This document shows, one piece after another, positions 35,395 to 44,727 of a DNA stretch of 64,000 nt (positions within the stretch are counted from its first letter, which is position 1; the number at the start of each line of letters is the position of its first letter). A program made the translations under genes and the position numbers. This DNA is from Gammaproteobacteria bacterium. GTDB taxonomy: Bacteria > Pseudomonadota > Gammaproteobacteria > Enterobacterales > Alteromonadaceae. A model generated the notes under the pieces. The model was not told the origin of the DNA, did no database searches, and saw only the letters and a program-made list of their open reading frames with translations. The stretch lies in the NCBI GenBank assembly GCA_018222405.1, contig JAAFAI010000018.1:47288-111287 (forward strand), written 5' to 3'.

Positions 35395-36495
35395 ATGACG
35401 CCTTGGGAAAAATATCAGCAAGACCTGACCCGCGATGACTTTAAACACGATCCGGCCCAGGAAAACGCCGTGCGTGAGCTACAGCGCTTGTACGAGGATT
35501 TGCTCAGTCAGCCGGCCTCACAAGGTGGCTTTACCAGCAAAATAAAGTCGTTGTTTGGTGGCAAACCAGCCGCAACGCCGGTGCAGGGTATTTACTTTTA
35601 TGGCGGCGTTGGCCGCGGTAAAACTTATCTTGTAGACACCTTTTTTCAGTGCCTGCCCTTTGAAAACAAAATGCGGGTGCACTTTCACCGCTTTATGCAC
35701 CGGGTGCATGAAGAGCTTAAGTTGCTCGGCGGTAAACAGGATCCGCTGGATATTATTGCCGCTAAGCTGGCCAGCGAAACACGGATCATTTGTTTTGATG
35801 AATTTTTTGTCTCAGACATTACCGATGCCATGATCCTGGGTACCCTGATGGAAGCATTATTTGCTCACGGTATTGTGCTGGTAGCGACCTCCAATATCAT
35901 ACCCGATGAGTTATATCGCAATGGATTACAGCGTGCGCGCTTCCTGCCAGCTATTGCGCTGATCAACAAGCATTGTAATGTGGTGAATGTTGATAGCGGC
36001 GTGGATTACCGGTTGCGTACCCTTAAGCAGGCCGAGATTTATCATTATCCGCTGGATGAGCAGGCCCTGGTTAACCTCAATAACTACTTTATTCAACTGG
36101 CTCACGGTGAAGGTGACCAGGATGCGACCATTGAAGTGAATCATCGCACTCTGCAAACTCTGCGGGATTCCGACAGTGTATTAATGATCGACTTTAAAGT
36201 GCTGTGTGAAGGCCCGCGCAGCCAGTCTGACTACATTGAATTGAGTCGTTGTTACCATACCGTATTGCTGGCAAACGTGAAGCAAATGGGGCAGGGTAAT
36301 GATGACGTTGCCCGGCGCTTTATTGCCATGGTGGATGAGTTTTACGAGCGGCATGTTAAGCTTATTATGTCGGCCGAAGTTGCCCTGGAAGCCCTCTACA
36401 CCGAAGGTATGCTCAATTTTGAGTTTAAACGGTGCCTGAGCCGCTTGCAGGAAATGCAGTCCCATGAATATTTGGGCAGAGAACACTTACCTTAA
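35395..36495 (+). CDS. zapE: cell division AFG1-type ATPase ZapE
   Basis: A 366-residue AFG1/LACE1 AAA+ ATPase: Walker A GGVGRGKT at residues 70-77, Walker B IICFDEFFVSD, and sensor regions VATSNIIPDELY and LMIDFKVLCEGPRSQSDY. ZapE binds FtsZ and weakens Z-ring filaments late in division under low oxygen. The ATG at 35395 (MTPWEKYQQDL) follows AGGAG at 35380-35384 and matches homologue length; a GTG at 35359 would add 12 residues. It is divergent from zapG. Confidence 0.94.
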   Translation: MTPWEKYQQDLTRDDFKHDPAQENAVRELQRLYEDLLSQPASQGGFTSKIKSLFGGKPAATPVQGIYFYGGVGRGKTYLVDTFFQCLPFENKMRVHFHRFMHRVHEELKLLGGKQDPLDIIAAKLASETRIICFDEFFVSDITDAMILGTLMEALFAHGIVLVATSNIIPDELYRNGLQRARFLPAIALINKHCNVVNVDSGVDYRLRTLKQAEIYHYPLDEQALVNLNNYFIQLAHGEGDQDATIEVNHRTLQTLRDSDSVLMIDFKVLCEGPRSQSDYIELSRCYHTVLLANVKQMGQGNDDVARRFIAMVDEFYERHVKLIMSAEVALEALYTEGMLNFEFKRCLSRLQEMQSHEYLGREHLP

Positions 36496-36600
36496 ATTAT
36501 AAAAGTCGTTAAAATCGGGGCTTTAGCCCTGTATAAATGCATTCGCCAGCCTGGGTGCAGTGCGTAGCGACCAAGCTGGAAACAACAAGAGATACCTAAG

Positions 36601-37323
36601 ATGGGAAGAGCATTCGAAGTAAGAAAAAACGCCATGGCCAAAACGGCTGGCGCCAAAACCAAAGTCTATTCTAAATACGGTAAAGAAATTTACGTATGTG
36701 CTAAAAACGGCGGCCCGGACCCGGATACCAACCTGTCGCTGAAACGCCTGATGGAAAAAGCCAAAAAAGACCAGGTACCCAGCCACGTTATTGAAAAAGC
36801 GATTGATAAAGCCGCTGGAGGCGCAGGTGAAGATTTTGTGCCGGCCCGTTATGAAGGGTTTGGTCCGGGTAACTGCATGGTGATTGTGGATTGCCTTACC
36901 GACAACAACAACCGTACCATTACTGATGTCCGTAACTGCTTCACCAAAACCGGGGCTAAAATTGGTGCCCAGGGTGCTGTAGCGCACATGTTTGAGCATC
37001 AGGCGATTTTCATTTTTGCCGGTGACGACGAAGACGAAATTCTCGAAATTCTGATGGAAGCCGATGTAGACGTAACGGATGTAGAGTGCGAAGACGGCAA
37101 AATCTCGGTATACGCGCCACACACTGAATTTTATAAAGTAAAAACTGCGCTAACTGATGCTAAGCCGGATCTGGAATTTGAAGCGGAAGAAATCAGCTTT
37201 ATTCCACAAACCGAAGTCGAAATCAGCGAAGATGACATGCCTATGTTCGAGAAGTTCATGGAAATGCTTAACGACTGTGACGACGTCCAGGACGTTTATC
37301 ACAACGCGATTACCCCTGATTAA
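36601..37323 (+). CDS. yeeN: YebC/PmpR-family protein, YeeN subtype
   Basis: A 240-residue protein with the three-domain YebC fold. It begins [21 protein letters not shown] and has [51 protein letters not shown] and a VYHN motif near the C-terminus. The missing AGHSKW start and overall similarity point to the YeeN branch rather than YebC beside ruvC. Family members act as transcription regulators, and some YebC proteins assist translation of proline-rich stretches. It lies 105 bases after zapE with its own TATAAA-like box. Confidence 0.9.
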   Translation: MGRAFEVRKNAMAKTAGAKTKVYSKYGKEIYVCAKNGGPDPDTNLSLKRLMEKAKKDQVPSHVIEKAIDKAAGGAGEDFVPARYEGFGPGNCMVIVDCLTDNNNRTITDVRNCFTKTGAKIGAQGAVAHMFEHQAIFIFAGDDEDEILEILMEADVDVTDVECEDGKISVYAPHTEFYKVKTALTDAKPDLEFEAEEISFIPQTEVEISEDDMPMFEKFMEMLNDCDDVQDVYHNAITPD

Positions 37324-37358
37324 TTGGCTTGTGGGCGGCCAGCCCGCCCTGACTATAA

Positions 37359-37400
37359 AGTACACATTGGCAAATGCCAGTTGTGTGCTTTTTATTTTTT
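37359..37400 (+). terminator. rho-independent terminator after yeeN
   Basis: The stem AGTACACA with TGGCA pairs with TGCCA and TGTGTGCT (one wobble), then TTTTTATTTTTT. It lies 36 bases after the stop codon. Confidence 0.85.
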
Positions 37401-37430
37401 CAGCGTCAATACGCTTACTAACCGCTACAG

Positions 37431-38339
37431 CTAACCTTCAAGCAAAAATTCAGCGGTTTCAAAGGCCGTTTGAATATATTTCACAAACACACTCAGGCGC
37501 ATGGCCATATGGCGATTAGGCGCATACAGTAACGATATTAATAACGGCGCGGGTTGCCAGGCCTGAAGTACCGGCACCAGTTGCCCTTTTGCTATGGCCT
37601 CACCCACAATAAAGGTAGGCAGCAGCGCTAAGCCCATACCTTTTATCGCCGCCTGCTTTAACACATCACCGTTATTGGAACTCAGTACTCCATTGATGCG
37701 CACGCGTTGCGATTTGTTCTGGTATAGCAAGTCCCAGTAATTACCATGCACCAGGTTGCCATATTGCAGGCATGGCAGTTCTTTTAGCTCATCCGGAGAA
37801 CCTGGCGTACCGTGGCGTTGCAGAAATTCCGGAGCTGCGCACAGGCAACGAGAGGCATAGGTAATATCATGTTCAATCAATGCAGGGTTGTTTTCAGGCG
37901 GGCCTATGCGTAGCGTCATATCAAACTGGTTCGACAGCGGATCGCGCTTTTCATCGGAGAGGTCCAGTTGCACCTGAATTTGCGGATAGGCCTGCATAAA
38001 ATCCAGCACCACGGGAGCGAGGTGAGTGAGGCCAAACGACATCGGCGCGTTTATTTTGATGGTACCGGAGAGGGATTGCTGATTGTCCTGTAGTTGTAAC
38101 TCCGCGTCATCGAGATTTTCCAGCACTGGCAGGATATTGGCCAGATAAGCTTGCCCTGCATGGGTTAGATCTACCTTGCGGGTGGTGCGATTAAATAAAC
38201 TCACCCCAAGGCTATCTTCCAGCCATACCACCTGGCGGTTTATTTGTGACCGGGACAAGCCCATTTGCCGAGCTGCACCGGCGAAGCTGCCCTGACGAGC
38301 AACATTAATAAAAGCACGCATAGCACTCAGCTTATCCAT
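37431..38339 (-). CDS. LysR-family transcriptional regulator
   Basis: A 302-residue LysR protein. The winged HTH is at residues 1-60 (MRAFINVARQGSFAGAARQMGLSRSQINRQVVWLEDSLGVSLFNRTTRKV) and a periplasmic-binding-like effector domain spans 90-295. It resembles the LysR subgroup often divergent from its target. The divergent neighbour is a pirin gene 110 bases away, so it is the probable regulator of that gene. Effector unknown. Confidence 0.92.
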   Translation of the reverse strand: MDKLSAMRAFINVARQGSFAGAARQMGLSRSQINRQVVWLEDSLGVSLFNRTTRKVDLTHAGQAYLANILPVLENLDDAELQLQDNQQSLSGTIKINAPMSFGLTHLAPVVLDFMQAYPQIQVQLDLSDEKRDPLSNQFDMTLRIGPPENNPALIEHDITYASRCLCAAPEFLQRHGTPGSPDELKELPCLQYGNLVHGNYWDLLYQNKSQRVRINGVLSSNNGDVLKQAAIKGMGLALLPTFIVGEAIAKGQLVPVLQAWQPAPLLISLLYAPNRHMAMRLSVFVKYIQTAFETAEFLLEG

Positions 38340-38449
38340 TATTTTACCCTTTATTGTTGTATTATATGCAACAGTGTATCTTTATTTAAGGTTATTGTCC
38401 TTATATTTGATGTTGGTAAGATGTTCATATCAACATTAAGGAGCCTGTT

Positions 38450-39154
38450 ATGGAAATTCGTAAAGCGGCCGAGAGAGGCCAGGTAAATTTAGGTTGGCTG
38501 CAGTCACAGCACTCATTCTCGTTTGGGCACTACTACGATGAACGCTTTATGGGCCATGGCCCGTTGCGTGTTATCAATCAGGACGTAGTGCAGCCTGGCG
38601 GTGGCTTTGGTGAGCATGGTCACGCCAACATGGAAATCATCTCTTATGTGTTGAGCGGTGAGTTGGCGCATAAAGACAGTGAAGGCAATGAATCGGTGAT
38701 CCGCCCGGGTGATGTGCAAAAAATGACAGCCGGTACCGGCATTCGCCACAGCGAGTTTAATCACAGTAAACAGTCGCTGGTACAGTTTCTGCAAATCTGG
38801 GTAGTGCCCAACCAGGTCAACGTGGCACCGGGATATGTGCAAAAACACTTTGCCGGGTTATTAGAGCCGGCTAAAGCACCAACGCTGATATTCTCGCCAC
38901 ATGGCGAAGGTGAATCGCTACGGATCTATCAGGATGTCAGCGTGCTTGCCGGTAAACTGGTTAATGATAGCAACTGGCAGTATGCGGGTAACCAAAGCCG
39001 GGTAGGCTGGTTGCAGGTGGTGGAAGGCAGTGCGCTGGTTAATGGCGAAACCGTATCAGCCGGTGATGGGGTTGCCTTGGCTCCTGGCGAGGCGGTTGAG
39101 GTGAGCCAGACTAACGATTTGCATATCCTCTATTTTGATCTGCCGGCGAAATAA
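38450..39154 (+). CDS. pirin family protein (YhhW-like bicupin)
   Basis: A 234-residue bicupin. The N-terminal cupin keeps all four metal ligands: His56 and His58 in GEHGHANME, His100 and Glu102 in GIRHSEFNH. The opening RKAAERGQVNLGWLQSQHSFSFGHYYD is typical of YhhW/pirin proteins, some of which degrade quercetin. The C-terminal cupin lacks ligands, as usual. AAGGAG lies before the ATG. It is divergent from a LysR regulator, and rnpB follows 40 bases after the stop on the same strand. Confidence 0.92.
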   Translation: MEIRKAAERGQVNLGWLQSQHSFSFGHYYDERFMGHGPLRVINQDVVQPGGGFGEHGHANMEIISYVLSGELAHKDSEGNESVIRPGDVQKMTAGTGIRHSEFNHSKQSLVQFLQIWVVPNQVNVAPGYVQKHFAGLLEPAKAPTLIFSPHGEGESLRIYQDVSVLAGKLVNDSNWQYAGNQSRVGWLQVVEGSALVNGETVSAGDGVALAPGEAVEVSQTNDLHILYFDLPAK

Positions 39155-39158
39155 GCCA

Positions 39159-39187
39159 TGGCTTGTAGTAGCGAACTTAGCTACAAT
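39159..39187 (+). promoter_or_regulatory. rnpB promoter
   Basis: TACAAT at 39182-39187 is a good -10 placed seven bases before the RNA start; TGGCTT at 39159-39164 is a weak -35 with 17-base spacing. It lies immediately after the pirin stop codon. Confidence 0.5.
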
Positions 39188-39194
39188 GCGCGCC

Positions 39195-39552
<358 letters not shown>

Positions 39553-39567
39553 CCTACAATAAAGGCA

Positions 39568-39621
39568 ATAAAGGGGTCAGAGTACATTAATCGGTAGATT
39601 AATGTACTCTGACCCCTTTAT
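39568..39621. repeat. dispersed palindrome, copy 1 (24-bp perfect arms)
   Basis: Arms 39568-39591 and 39598-39621 are perfect over 24 bp, loop CGGTAG, containing GGGGTCAGAGTACATTAAT. It lies between rnpB and the convergent DUF945 gene and ends in CCCCTTTATAC, so it can also stop transcription. Confidence 0.92.
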
Positions 39622-39651
39622 ACTTTTTCCTGTTATAAAAGCGGGATGCCG

Positions 39652-41067
39652 CTAGAAAGGCAGTCCCATAGGCTGGCCGTTTAACAGGGCTTCAGCGTTT
39701 TCCATGGTAAAGGTGATTTCATAACCTTCTTCAGTCTCGGCCAGGATACCTTGCTGCACAAACGCATTAATGGTTTCCTGGGTTTGTTGTTCTATTAGCG
39801 CTTTTTGCTCTTCATCAGTCATGACTGCAAACTGAGGATTGGCAGCCAGTTGGCTTCTCAGAATCAGTTCAGTTATAAATAATGCTGCACCTTCCTCGAT
39901 GGCTAACTTGGCGTCTACCACGGCATGCTCAGCCCAAAAACGGGCATCTTCCATGGTGTCTGGCAGTGCCTGAATGCCAACAACTTTGGTGTTTGCATAG
40001 CCATCAAACTTCGACTCGTTAATCACGCCTTTAATCACCGGTAGATTGAATTCAGGGTCAACCTGTAACTGGGCAAGACCGGCGTCTTTTAAAAACGCTT
40101 GCATTACATCATCGGCCTCATCTGGTGAATTCATGATGTCTTCGGTCATTTTTTGATAGGCTTTCAAAAAGCTGCCCTGCAGGTTTGCCATCTCAAGATC
40201 AAACTGTATGTCCTGCATCGTAAGGGTGCTGTTAACGAAGCTGGCAACTTTAGTAGAGACCAGTACATCACCCAGACCGGCGGTTTGATCGACACTGGTT
40301 ACGGAGTCCATAACGATATTTTCCATTTTGGTCTCTTCGCCGGTGGTGGGGTCTGCTATGGTCACCCCATCGATAGTAAAAGATGCCACACCGTCATAAA
40401 GTGAATTCTTCCAGGCCTGCATTAAGCCGGCCTCCAGATCGGTAACAATGGAGATGTTTTCAATGGTAGCGATTTGGGTACCCTGAAAAGATAACGCCAC
40501 AGACATCGCCTCAACGGTTTCCGAATCTATCGTGTCAGAGGTTAAACTCGCATTGCCCTGCCAACCGCTGATTGCGACGGTTAAAGCCAATTCGGGATGG
40601 GTGTACGTAAACGCCGGCATTACATCCTGGTAGGAAACGGTACCAAACAGGTTCACAATCCCCGTGGCAGAGTAGATATACTCTTCGCCCTCGGACAGCG
40701 AAAAGCGCGCCTCGGGATCATCAATGGCTATATTTACCTGCCAGTCTATCCAGCCCAGGCCTAATCCCGACTGAGTTAACAACGGGCCGTGCTGGGCTTC
40801 AATCGGAATGGTAAGGGAAAGCTTTTGCTGTTCAACGTCATCGGCCTGCGAGCCAAATGCGGCGCCATCCAGGCTGATAACTAAAGACGCGGTGGTTGAA
40901 AACCAGCTTTGTTCGCGGCTTTCAATGCTGGCCTCATAAAAGGGCTGCTCACTGATTTTTACTGCAAATTCGTCTAATTGCTGATTGAACGAATTGCCCG
41001 CAAAGTGGGGGCCCACCAGGCCAGCAACGACCGCTAACAGCAAAACTATAAGGGAGATTTTCTTCAT
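39652..41067 (-). CDS. DUF945 (YdgA-like) exported protein
   Basis: A 471-residue protein with an N-terminal hydrophobic signal/anchor (MKKISLIVLLLAVVAGLVGP). The opening HFAGNSFNQQLDEFAVKISEQPFYEASIESREQSWFSTTA matches DUF945/YdgA proteins, which share a long beta-rich body and an acidic C-terminal helical region (PDEADDVMQAFLKDAGLAQL). Function unknown; envelope location likely. The ATG at 41067, behind AAGGAAG, is chosen over an upstream start at 41085. Copies of the long palindrome flank it on both sides. Confidence 0.85.
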   Translation of the reverse strand: MKKISLIVLLLAVVAGLVGPHFAGNSFNQQLDEFAVKISEQPFYEASIESREQSWFSTTASLVISLDGAAFGSQADDVEQQKLSLTIPIEAQHGPLLTQSGLGLGWIDWQVNIAIDDPEARFSLSEGEEYIYSATGIVNLFGTVSYQDVMPAFTYTHPELALTVAISGWQGNASLTSDTIDSETVEAMSVALSFQGTQIATIENISIVTDLEAGLMQAWKNSLYDGVASFTIDGVTIADPTTGEETKMENIVMDSVTSVDQTAGLGDVLVSTKVASFVNSTLTMQDIQFDLEMANLQGSFLKAYQKMTEDIMNSPDEADDVMQAFLKDAGLAQLQVDPEFNLPVIKGVINESKFDGYANTKVVGIQALPDTMEDARFWAEHAVVDAKLAIEEGAALFITELILRSQLAANPQFAVMTDEEQKALIEQQTQETINAFVQQGILAETEEGYEITFTMENAEALLNGQPMGLPF

Positions 41068-41206
41068 TCTACTTCCTTGTTCCATCTACTACTAAAATTA
41101 TGCAACATCGATAAAACTGTCTGACTGCGTTTATTCAATGTTAATTTTCATGACTGCTTGCACAACCAATCCATGTGCGTGCACTTTATCGTTTATTGCT
41201 ATGAAT

Positions 41207-41258
41207 TCAAAGGGTCAGAGTACGTTAATCAGTAGATTAACGTACTCTGACCCTTTGA
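41207..41258. repeat. dispersed palindrome, copy 2 (23-bp perfect arms)
   Basis: Arms 41207-41229 and 41236-41258, loop CAGTAG. Compared with copy 1, A-to-G in the left arm is matched by T-to-C in the right arm (TACGTTAAT / ATTAACGTA), and one G of GGGG and one C of CCCC are both missing. Confidence 0.92.
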
Positions 41259-41328
41259 TTTTCCTTGATTTCTTTTCTTTTTGAGTTTCCTCATATTATC
41301 TATTGCAATAATTCTTTCTCTTTTCTAC

Positions 41329-41391
41329 ACTCGCTTTTGAGTACTCGCTTTTGAGTACTCGCTTTTGAGTACTCGCTTTTGAGTACTCGCT
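41329..41391 (+). repeat. 14-bp tandem repeat, four full copies plus a partial copy
   Basis: Unit ACTCGCTTTTGAGT at 41329, 41343, 41357 and 41371, then ACTCGCT. Each unit has ACTC/GAGT ends and could form a small hairpin. The array ends 30 bases before the ATG of the next gene, in promoter/leader position, where copy-number change could alter expression. Confidence 0.9.
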
Positions 41392-41420
41392 AACTCAATC
41401 CCATTTATAAGGAGCATAAT

Positions 41421-42554
41421 ATGGGCTTACAGAAACGATTAGCGTACTCTCTGCTAATTATTCCTTCGTTTATTTTCCCCGTATCAGCAGAGGTCATCGA
41501 GACTTTTGTTTGTCAGAGTTGCTCGGAATCTCAAGCTCGAGATTTAGCGACAACTAAGTTTGACCAGCCCTCATGTCAGTTTGGTGACCTAGGAGGAGGA
41601 CCTGCGGTAATAGATGAGACGCCAATGTATTGTGATGTTACCAATAAAGACGTTATTATCATTGATCCACAAAATAAAACTACCAGGAAGTATAGAGTTA
41701 CAGCGTCTTATCCACAGCAATACATAATTCAAATTAATTCAACACCTGTCGGTGTTTCTTCTGATGAACTGTCGGCGGCTGAAATATTTTATAATTTTTA
41801 CGATGACGTCCTCATAGCAACTAGCGGGGGAAACCTGGAAGTTAGTTACGAAGATTTCTTATCTGTGCAAGGCATTAGTGTGCCTGGTAATTCAGTGTTG
41901 ACTGGGAATAACTCTGATCCGGCCTCCTGTGCCGCAGTGAGTCAATATATGAAAAATCGAATCACGCAATCAGATACTCAGGATTTTGTAAGAAGGGAGC
42001 TGGCCGAACATTTAAATGGCGTGAATGTAAATGATATTGGCGAAGATGATGATCTTACTGGCTTAAATGTGCAATTAGGCAGGAACACTGTGGCGTTGGG
42101 AGTTACCTGGGAATCATCACAAATACCCCTTATAGCGACCTTAGGGGATGACGATAATCGATTGGTATTTGATCTAAGTTTTAAAGGGACTTTGGAACTG
42201 GGAGATGTGTCGCAAGTTCATATCGGTCTTAAATTAGATAGACATTTATCCAGGATTGATGGTTTAAGCTTTCAGAATGCCTTCCCTGATGGGGTTAATA
42301 ACGAGGCTTATAACACCACAACTGCTGATCATCAATGCTTAAGGGATTTAGTCCAGGAGATTGCTGAACAATTCTCTTGGGGAGTGTATATCGGGGACGG
42401 TATGGAATCTTCCAATGAGGTGACCAGAAGTACGAGGAACGGCTCGTCCTTTTGCGTAAGAAATGTGAGTTACAAAACCTGTTCTTCTGACGAAGATGCA
42501 GTAACCTGCACTAGTTCAACGTACTCATTTCCAGTAGCCTGCCCAGTAAATTAA
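41421..42554 (+). CDS. orphan exported Cys-containing protein of unknown function
   Basis: A 377-residue protein with a Sec signal peptide (cleavage after PVSA). The mature start carries a CQSCSESQAR motif; further cysteines occur near residues 52, 71 and 171 and at the C-terminus (FCVRNVSYKTC, VTCTSS, ACPVN), so several disulfides are likely. The middle is rich in D, N and G (NDIGEDDDLTGLNVQLGRN). No known family was recognised. AAGGAG precedes the ATG. It is visibly more AT-rich than its neighbours and sits alone between two palindrome copies, suggesting transfer. Confidence 0.7.
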   Translation: MGLQKRLAYSLLIIPSFIFPVSAEVIETFVCQSCSESQARDLATTKFDQPSCQFGDLGGGPAVIDETPMYCDVTNKDVIIIDPQNKTTRKYRVTASYPQQYIIQINSTPVGVSSDELSAAEIFYNFYDDVLIATSGGNLEVSYEDFLSVQGISVPGNSVLTGNNSDPASCAAVSQYMKNRITQSDTQDFVRRELAEHLNGVNVNDIGEDDDLTGLNVQLGRNTVALGVTWESSQIPLIATLGDDDNRLVFDLSFKGTLELGDVSQVHIGLKLDRHLSRIDGLSFQNAFPDGVNNEAYNTTTADHQCLRDLVQEIAEQFSWGVYIGDGMESSNEVTRSTRNGSSFCVRNVSYKTCSSDEDAVTCTSSTYSFPVACPVN

Positions 42555-42622
42555 CATCTAAATAGTGCTAACAGCTTATTCGTTAGCAGGATATGCCACC
42601 TCCTAACGAGGTGGTTTCTTCG

Positions 42623-42668
42623 AGGGGTCAGAGTACATTAACCAGTTAATTAATGTACTCTGACCCCT
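42623..42668. repeat. dispersed palindrome, copy 3 (19-bp perfect arms)
   Basis: Arms 42623-42641 and 42650-42668 with an eight-base loop CCAGTTAA; core AGGGGTCAGAGTACATTAA. It lies between the convergent ends of the orphan exported protein and the amylase and is followed by TTTAATTTT, so it may be their shared terminator. Confidence 0.92.
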
Positions 42669-42678
42669 TTAATTTTGG

Positions 42679-44607
42679 TTAGTGATCTACGGTGTACACC
42701 ACTGAGCCCAGTGGCGGCAGGGTGAGCTGTATGCTTCCAGTTTCACCGTTAACCATCATCTTGTTTGTGGTTTGAGGTTGATTCAGGTGTTCAGTCAGGG
42801 CCACTTCACCCTGTGGTAATTGCCACTTTATCAGCAAATCCTTTGGCACGGTGAGCTCAATAGTTACTGGTGAGGTGGCGTTAAAGTTGGCCGCAACAAT
42901 CATGTGTTGGGTGTCTGTCCAACGGGCAAAAGCCAGCTGGGATGAGGAGTAGTCACTGTCATTGGCCAGACTCGCTGCATGCAGACTGTAATAATCGCCT
43001 TTCATGGCCGGATAATCCGCCGAGATGTTGAGAACCCGGCGGTAGAAGTCTCGCAGTGCTCGTTCTTTTTCTGTTAATTGTCCGCCATCAAACGCTCCGT
43101 TATTCATCCAGCGCTGGTGGGCGGGTACACCGGCGTAATCAAAGATGGTGGTGCGCGACGGATCGCCAAAACCCATATCTTCACTGCCGTCTTCGCCTAC
43201 TTCCTGACCAAAATAAAGCATGGTGGGTGATCGGCTGATTAAGGCGGAAACCACCATCGCCGGTTTGCCTTTGTCGGCATCCCCGGCAAATTCAGGGGCG
43301 GCAATACGCTGCTCATCATGATTTTCCAGAAAGTGCAGCATATGACGCTCGATATCCTGCATGTCCGCCTGAATAGAAACCAGATCTGCGGTATCGCCAT
43401 GGCCCTGCATAATGGGCTTTAACGAGTCATAAAACGCCACTTTGTCGTAGAGATAGTCCATTTTGCCCAGGTGAAGATAATCACGGTAAAGGTGAGGCTG
43501 ATAAACTTCGGCCAGTAAGAATGCGTTTGGATTACGTACCTTTATCGACGAATTTAGATAAGACCAGAACGCTACCGGTACCATCTCGGCCATATCGTAG
43601 CGAAAACCATCTACGCCCTTATCGAGCCAGTAATGAGTGATATTACGGAATTTTCGCCAGGAATCAGGCACGTCTTTGTCCTGCCAGAAAGCGGCGTGGG
43701 CAGCAACGGATTGTTGCTCAAATCCTGCTGGCAGGGTCGGGAAGTCTTGGCTACCGTCGGGTTTGATACCGTAATTGACTTTAACGGTTTCATACCAGTC
43801 GTTGGCATCGGGCCGGGCTGCCCGTGCGCCATTGCCCGTCCACTTGGCCGGATTTTCATCAAACTTACCATCCGCCAGTGGGTGGGGTTGACCTCCTAGT
43901 GGTTGATAACCATTGCCAGCTACAGGCACCTGGAATGACTCGCCCACCACGTAATAAAAATTATTGTCGCGGGCATAAGTTACCGCCGTATTATCGTGAG
44001 CGCCAAAGTCACTCACCCCGGCAGGGCTCGATAAAGACTCGTAGTTGCGTGCCACGTGATTAGGCACAATATCAATGATCACTTTCATGCCATGGGCGTG
44101 GGTGCGCGCAATGAGCGCTTCAAATTCTGCCAGGCGGTTGGCCGGATCAATAGCCAGATCAGGGTTTACATTGTAATAGTCTTTTACCGCATAGGGTGAA
44201 CCTGCCCGCCCTTTTACCACATCCGGATCGTCGTGACTGATGCCATAGGCGCTGTAATCATTGATCACCGCGTGGTGAGGTACGCCGGTATACCAGATAT
44301 GGGTGGTGCCCAGTTCCTTAATGCCCTGCAGTGCTTCATCGGTAAAGTCTGCAAATTTGCCCACGCCATTTTCTTCCAGCGTGCCCCACGGCTTATTGGT
44401 GGTATTTTTATTGCCGAATAAGCGGGTGAATACCTGGTATACCACGGGCTTACCGGCGGGTGGAGCTGAATGTGGTTGCGGTTGTTCATGGCTGGCAGAC
44501 ACGTTGCCCTCGTTACTATTTTGGGATGGATTACACCCTAACAATAACGCAGCCAGCATGCTCAGGAAAAGGCCGTGTCTGGCTGAGGCTGGAAAACAGT
44601 TTGGCAT
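42679..44607 (-). CDS. GH13 alpha-amylase family lipoprotein
   Basis: A 642-residue glycoside hydrolase family 13 protein. It has a lipoprotein signal peptide (LALLLGC-like core, ending LLLGC) then a Ser/His/Pro-rich linker. The barrel motifs are present: region I VIIDIVPNHV, region II DGFRYDMAEM (nucleophile Asp), region III LLAEVYQP (acid/base Glu), region IV FLENHDEQRI (Asp). It should cleave alpha-1,4-glucans in the envelope, giving maltodextrins. The start at 44607 is chosen because the 40 residues before it lack homology-like features and the signal peptide begins here. It ends 121 bases after the TSUP permease gene stop. Confidence 0.92.
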   Translation of the reverse strand: MPNCFPASARHGLFLSMLAALLLGCNPSQNSNEGNVSASHEQPQPHSAPPAGKPVVYQVFTRLFGNKNTTNKPWGTLEENGVGKFADFTDEALQGIKELGTTHIWYTGVPHHAVINDYSAYGISHDDPDVVKGRAGSPYAVKDYYNVNPDLAIDPANRLAEFEALIARTHAHGMKVIIDIVPNHVARNYESLSSPAGVSDFGAHDNTAVTYARDNNFYYVVGESFQVPVAGNGYQPLGGQPHPLADGKFDENPAKWTGNGARAARPDANDWYETVKVNYGIKPDGSQDFPTLPAGFEQQSVAAHAAFWQDKDVPDSWRKFRNITHYWLDKGVDGFRYDMAEMVPVAFWSYLNSSIKVRNPNAFLLAEVYQPHLYRDYLHLGKMDYLYDKVAFYDSLKPIMQGHGDTADLVSIQADMQDIERHMLHFLENHDEQRIAAPEFAGDADKGKPAMVVSALISRSPTMLYFGQEVGEDGSEDMGFGDPSRTTIFDYAGVPAHQRWMNNGAFDGGQLTEKERALRDFYRRVLNISADYPAMKGDYYSLHAASLANDSDYSSSQLAFARWTDTQHMIVAANFNATSPVTIELTVPKDLLIKWQLPQGEVALTEHLNQPQTTNKMMVNGETGSIQLTLPPLGSVVYTVDH

Positions 44608-44727
44608 GGTCAAGGCTCTCTCAATTGGCTTTTCCCCAAGCATAGCCGTTGCTTTAGCGTAAAAACACAAACATACGTATTCAACGATGCGGGCTGTTTT
44701 AAAAGCCCATAGTACCCGGCTAAACAA

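Larger units (their letters stand above)
41068..41420. other. 353-bp gap with palindrome copy 2 and a 14-bp tandem repeat
   Basis: Lies between divergent genes. It holds the long palindrome (41207-41258) and the tandem repeat (41329-41391), both listed separately. The rest is AT-rich without clear features. Confidence 0.6.

Noticed and set aside
35112..35438. 108-codon open frame upstream of zapE
   Set aside because: Cys/Arg-rich random-looking peptide, overlaps the zapE start in another frame, no ribosome binding site.
41329..41391. CRISPR or integrase attachment site
   Set aside because: 14-bp units are directly adjacent without spacers; no integrase gene nearby.
44608..44727. N-terminal 40-residue extension of the amylase
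   Set aside because: It would bury the lipoprotein signal peptide; the ATG at 44607 gives a normal signal start.
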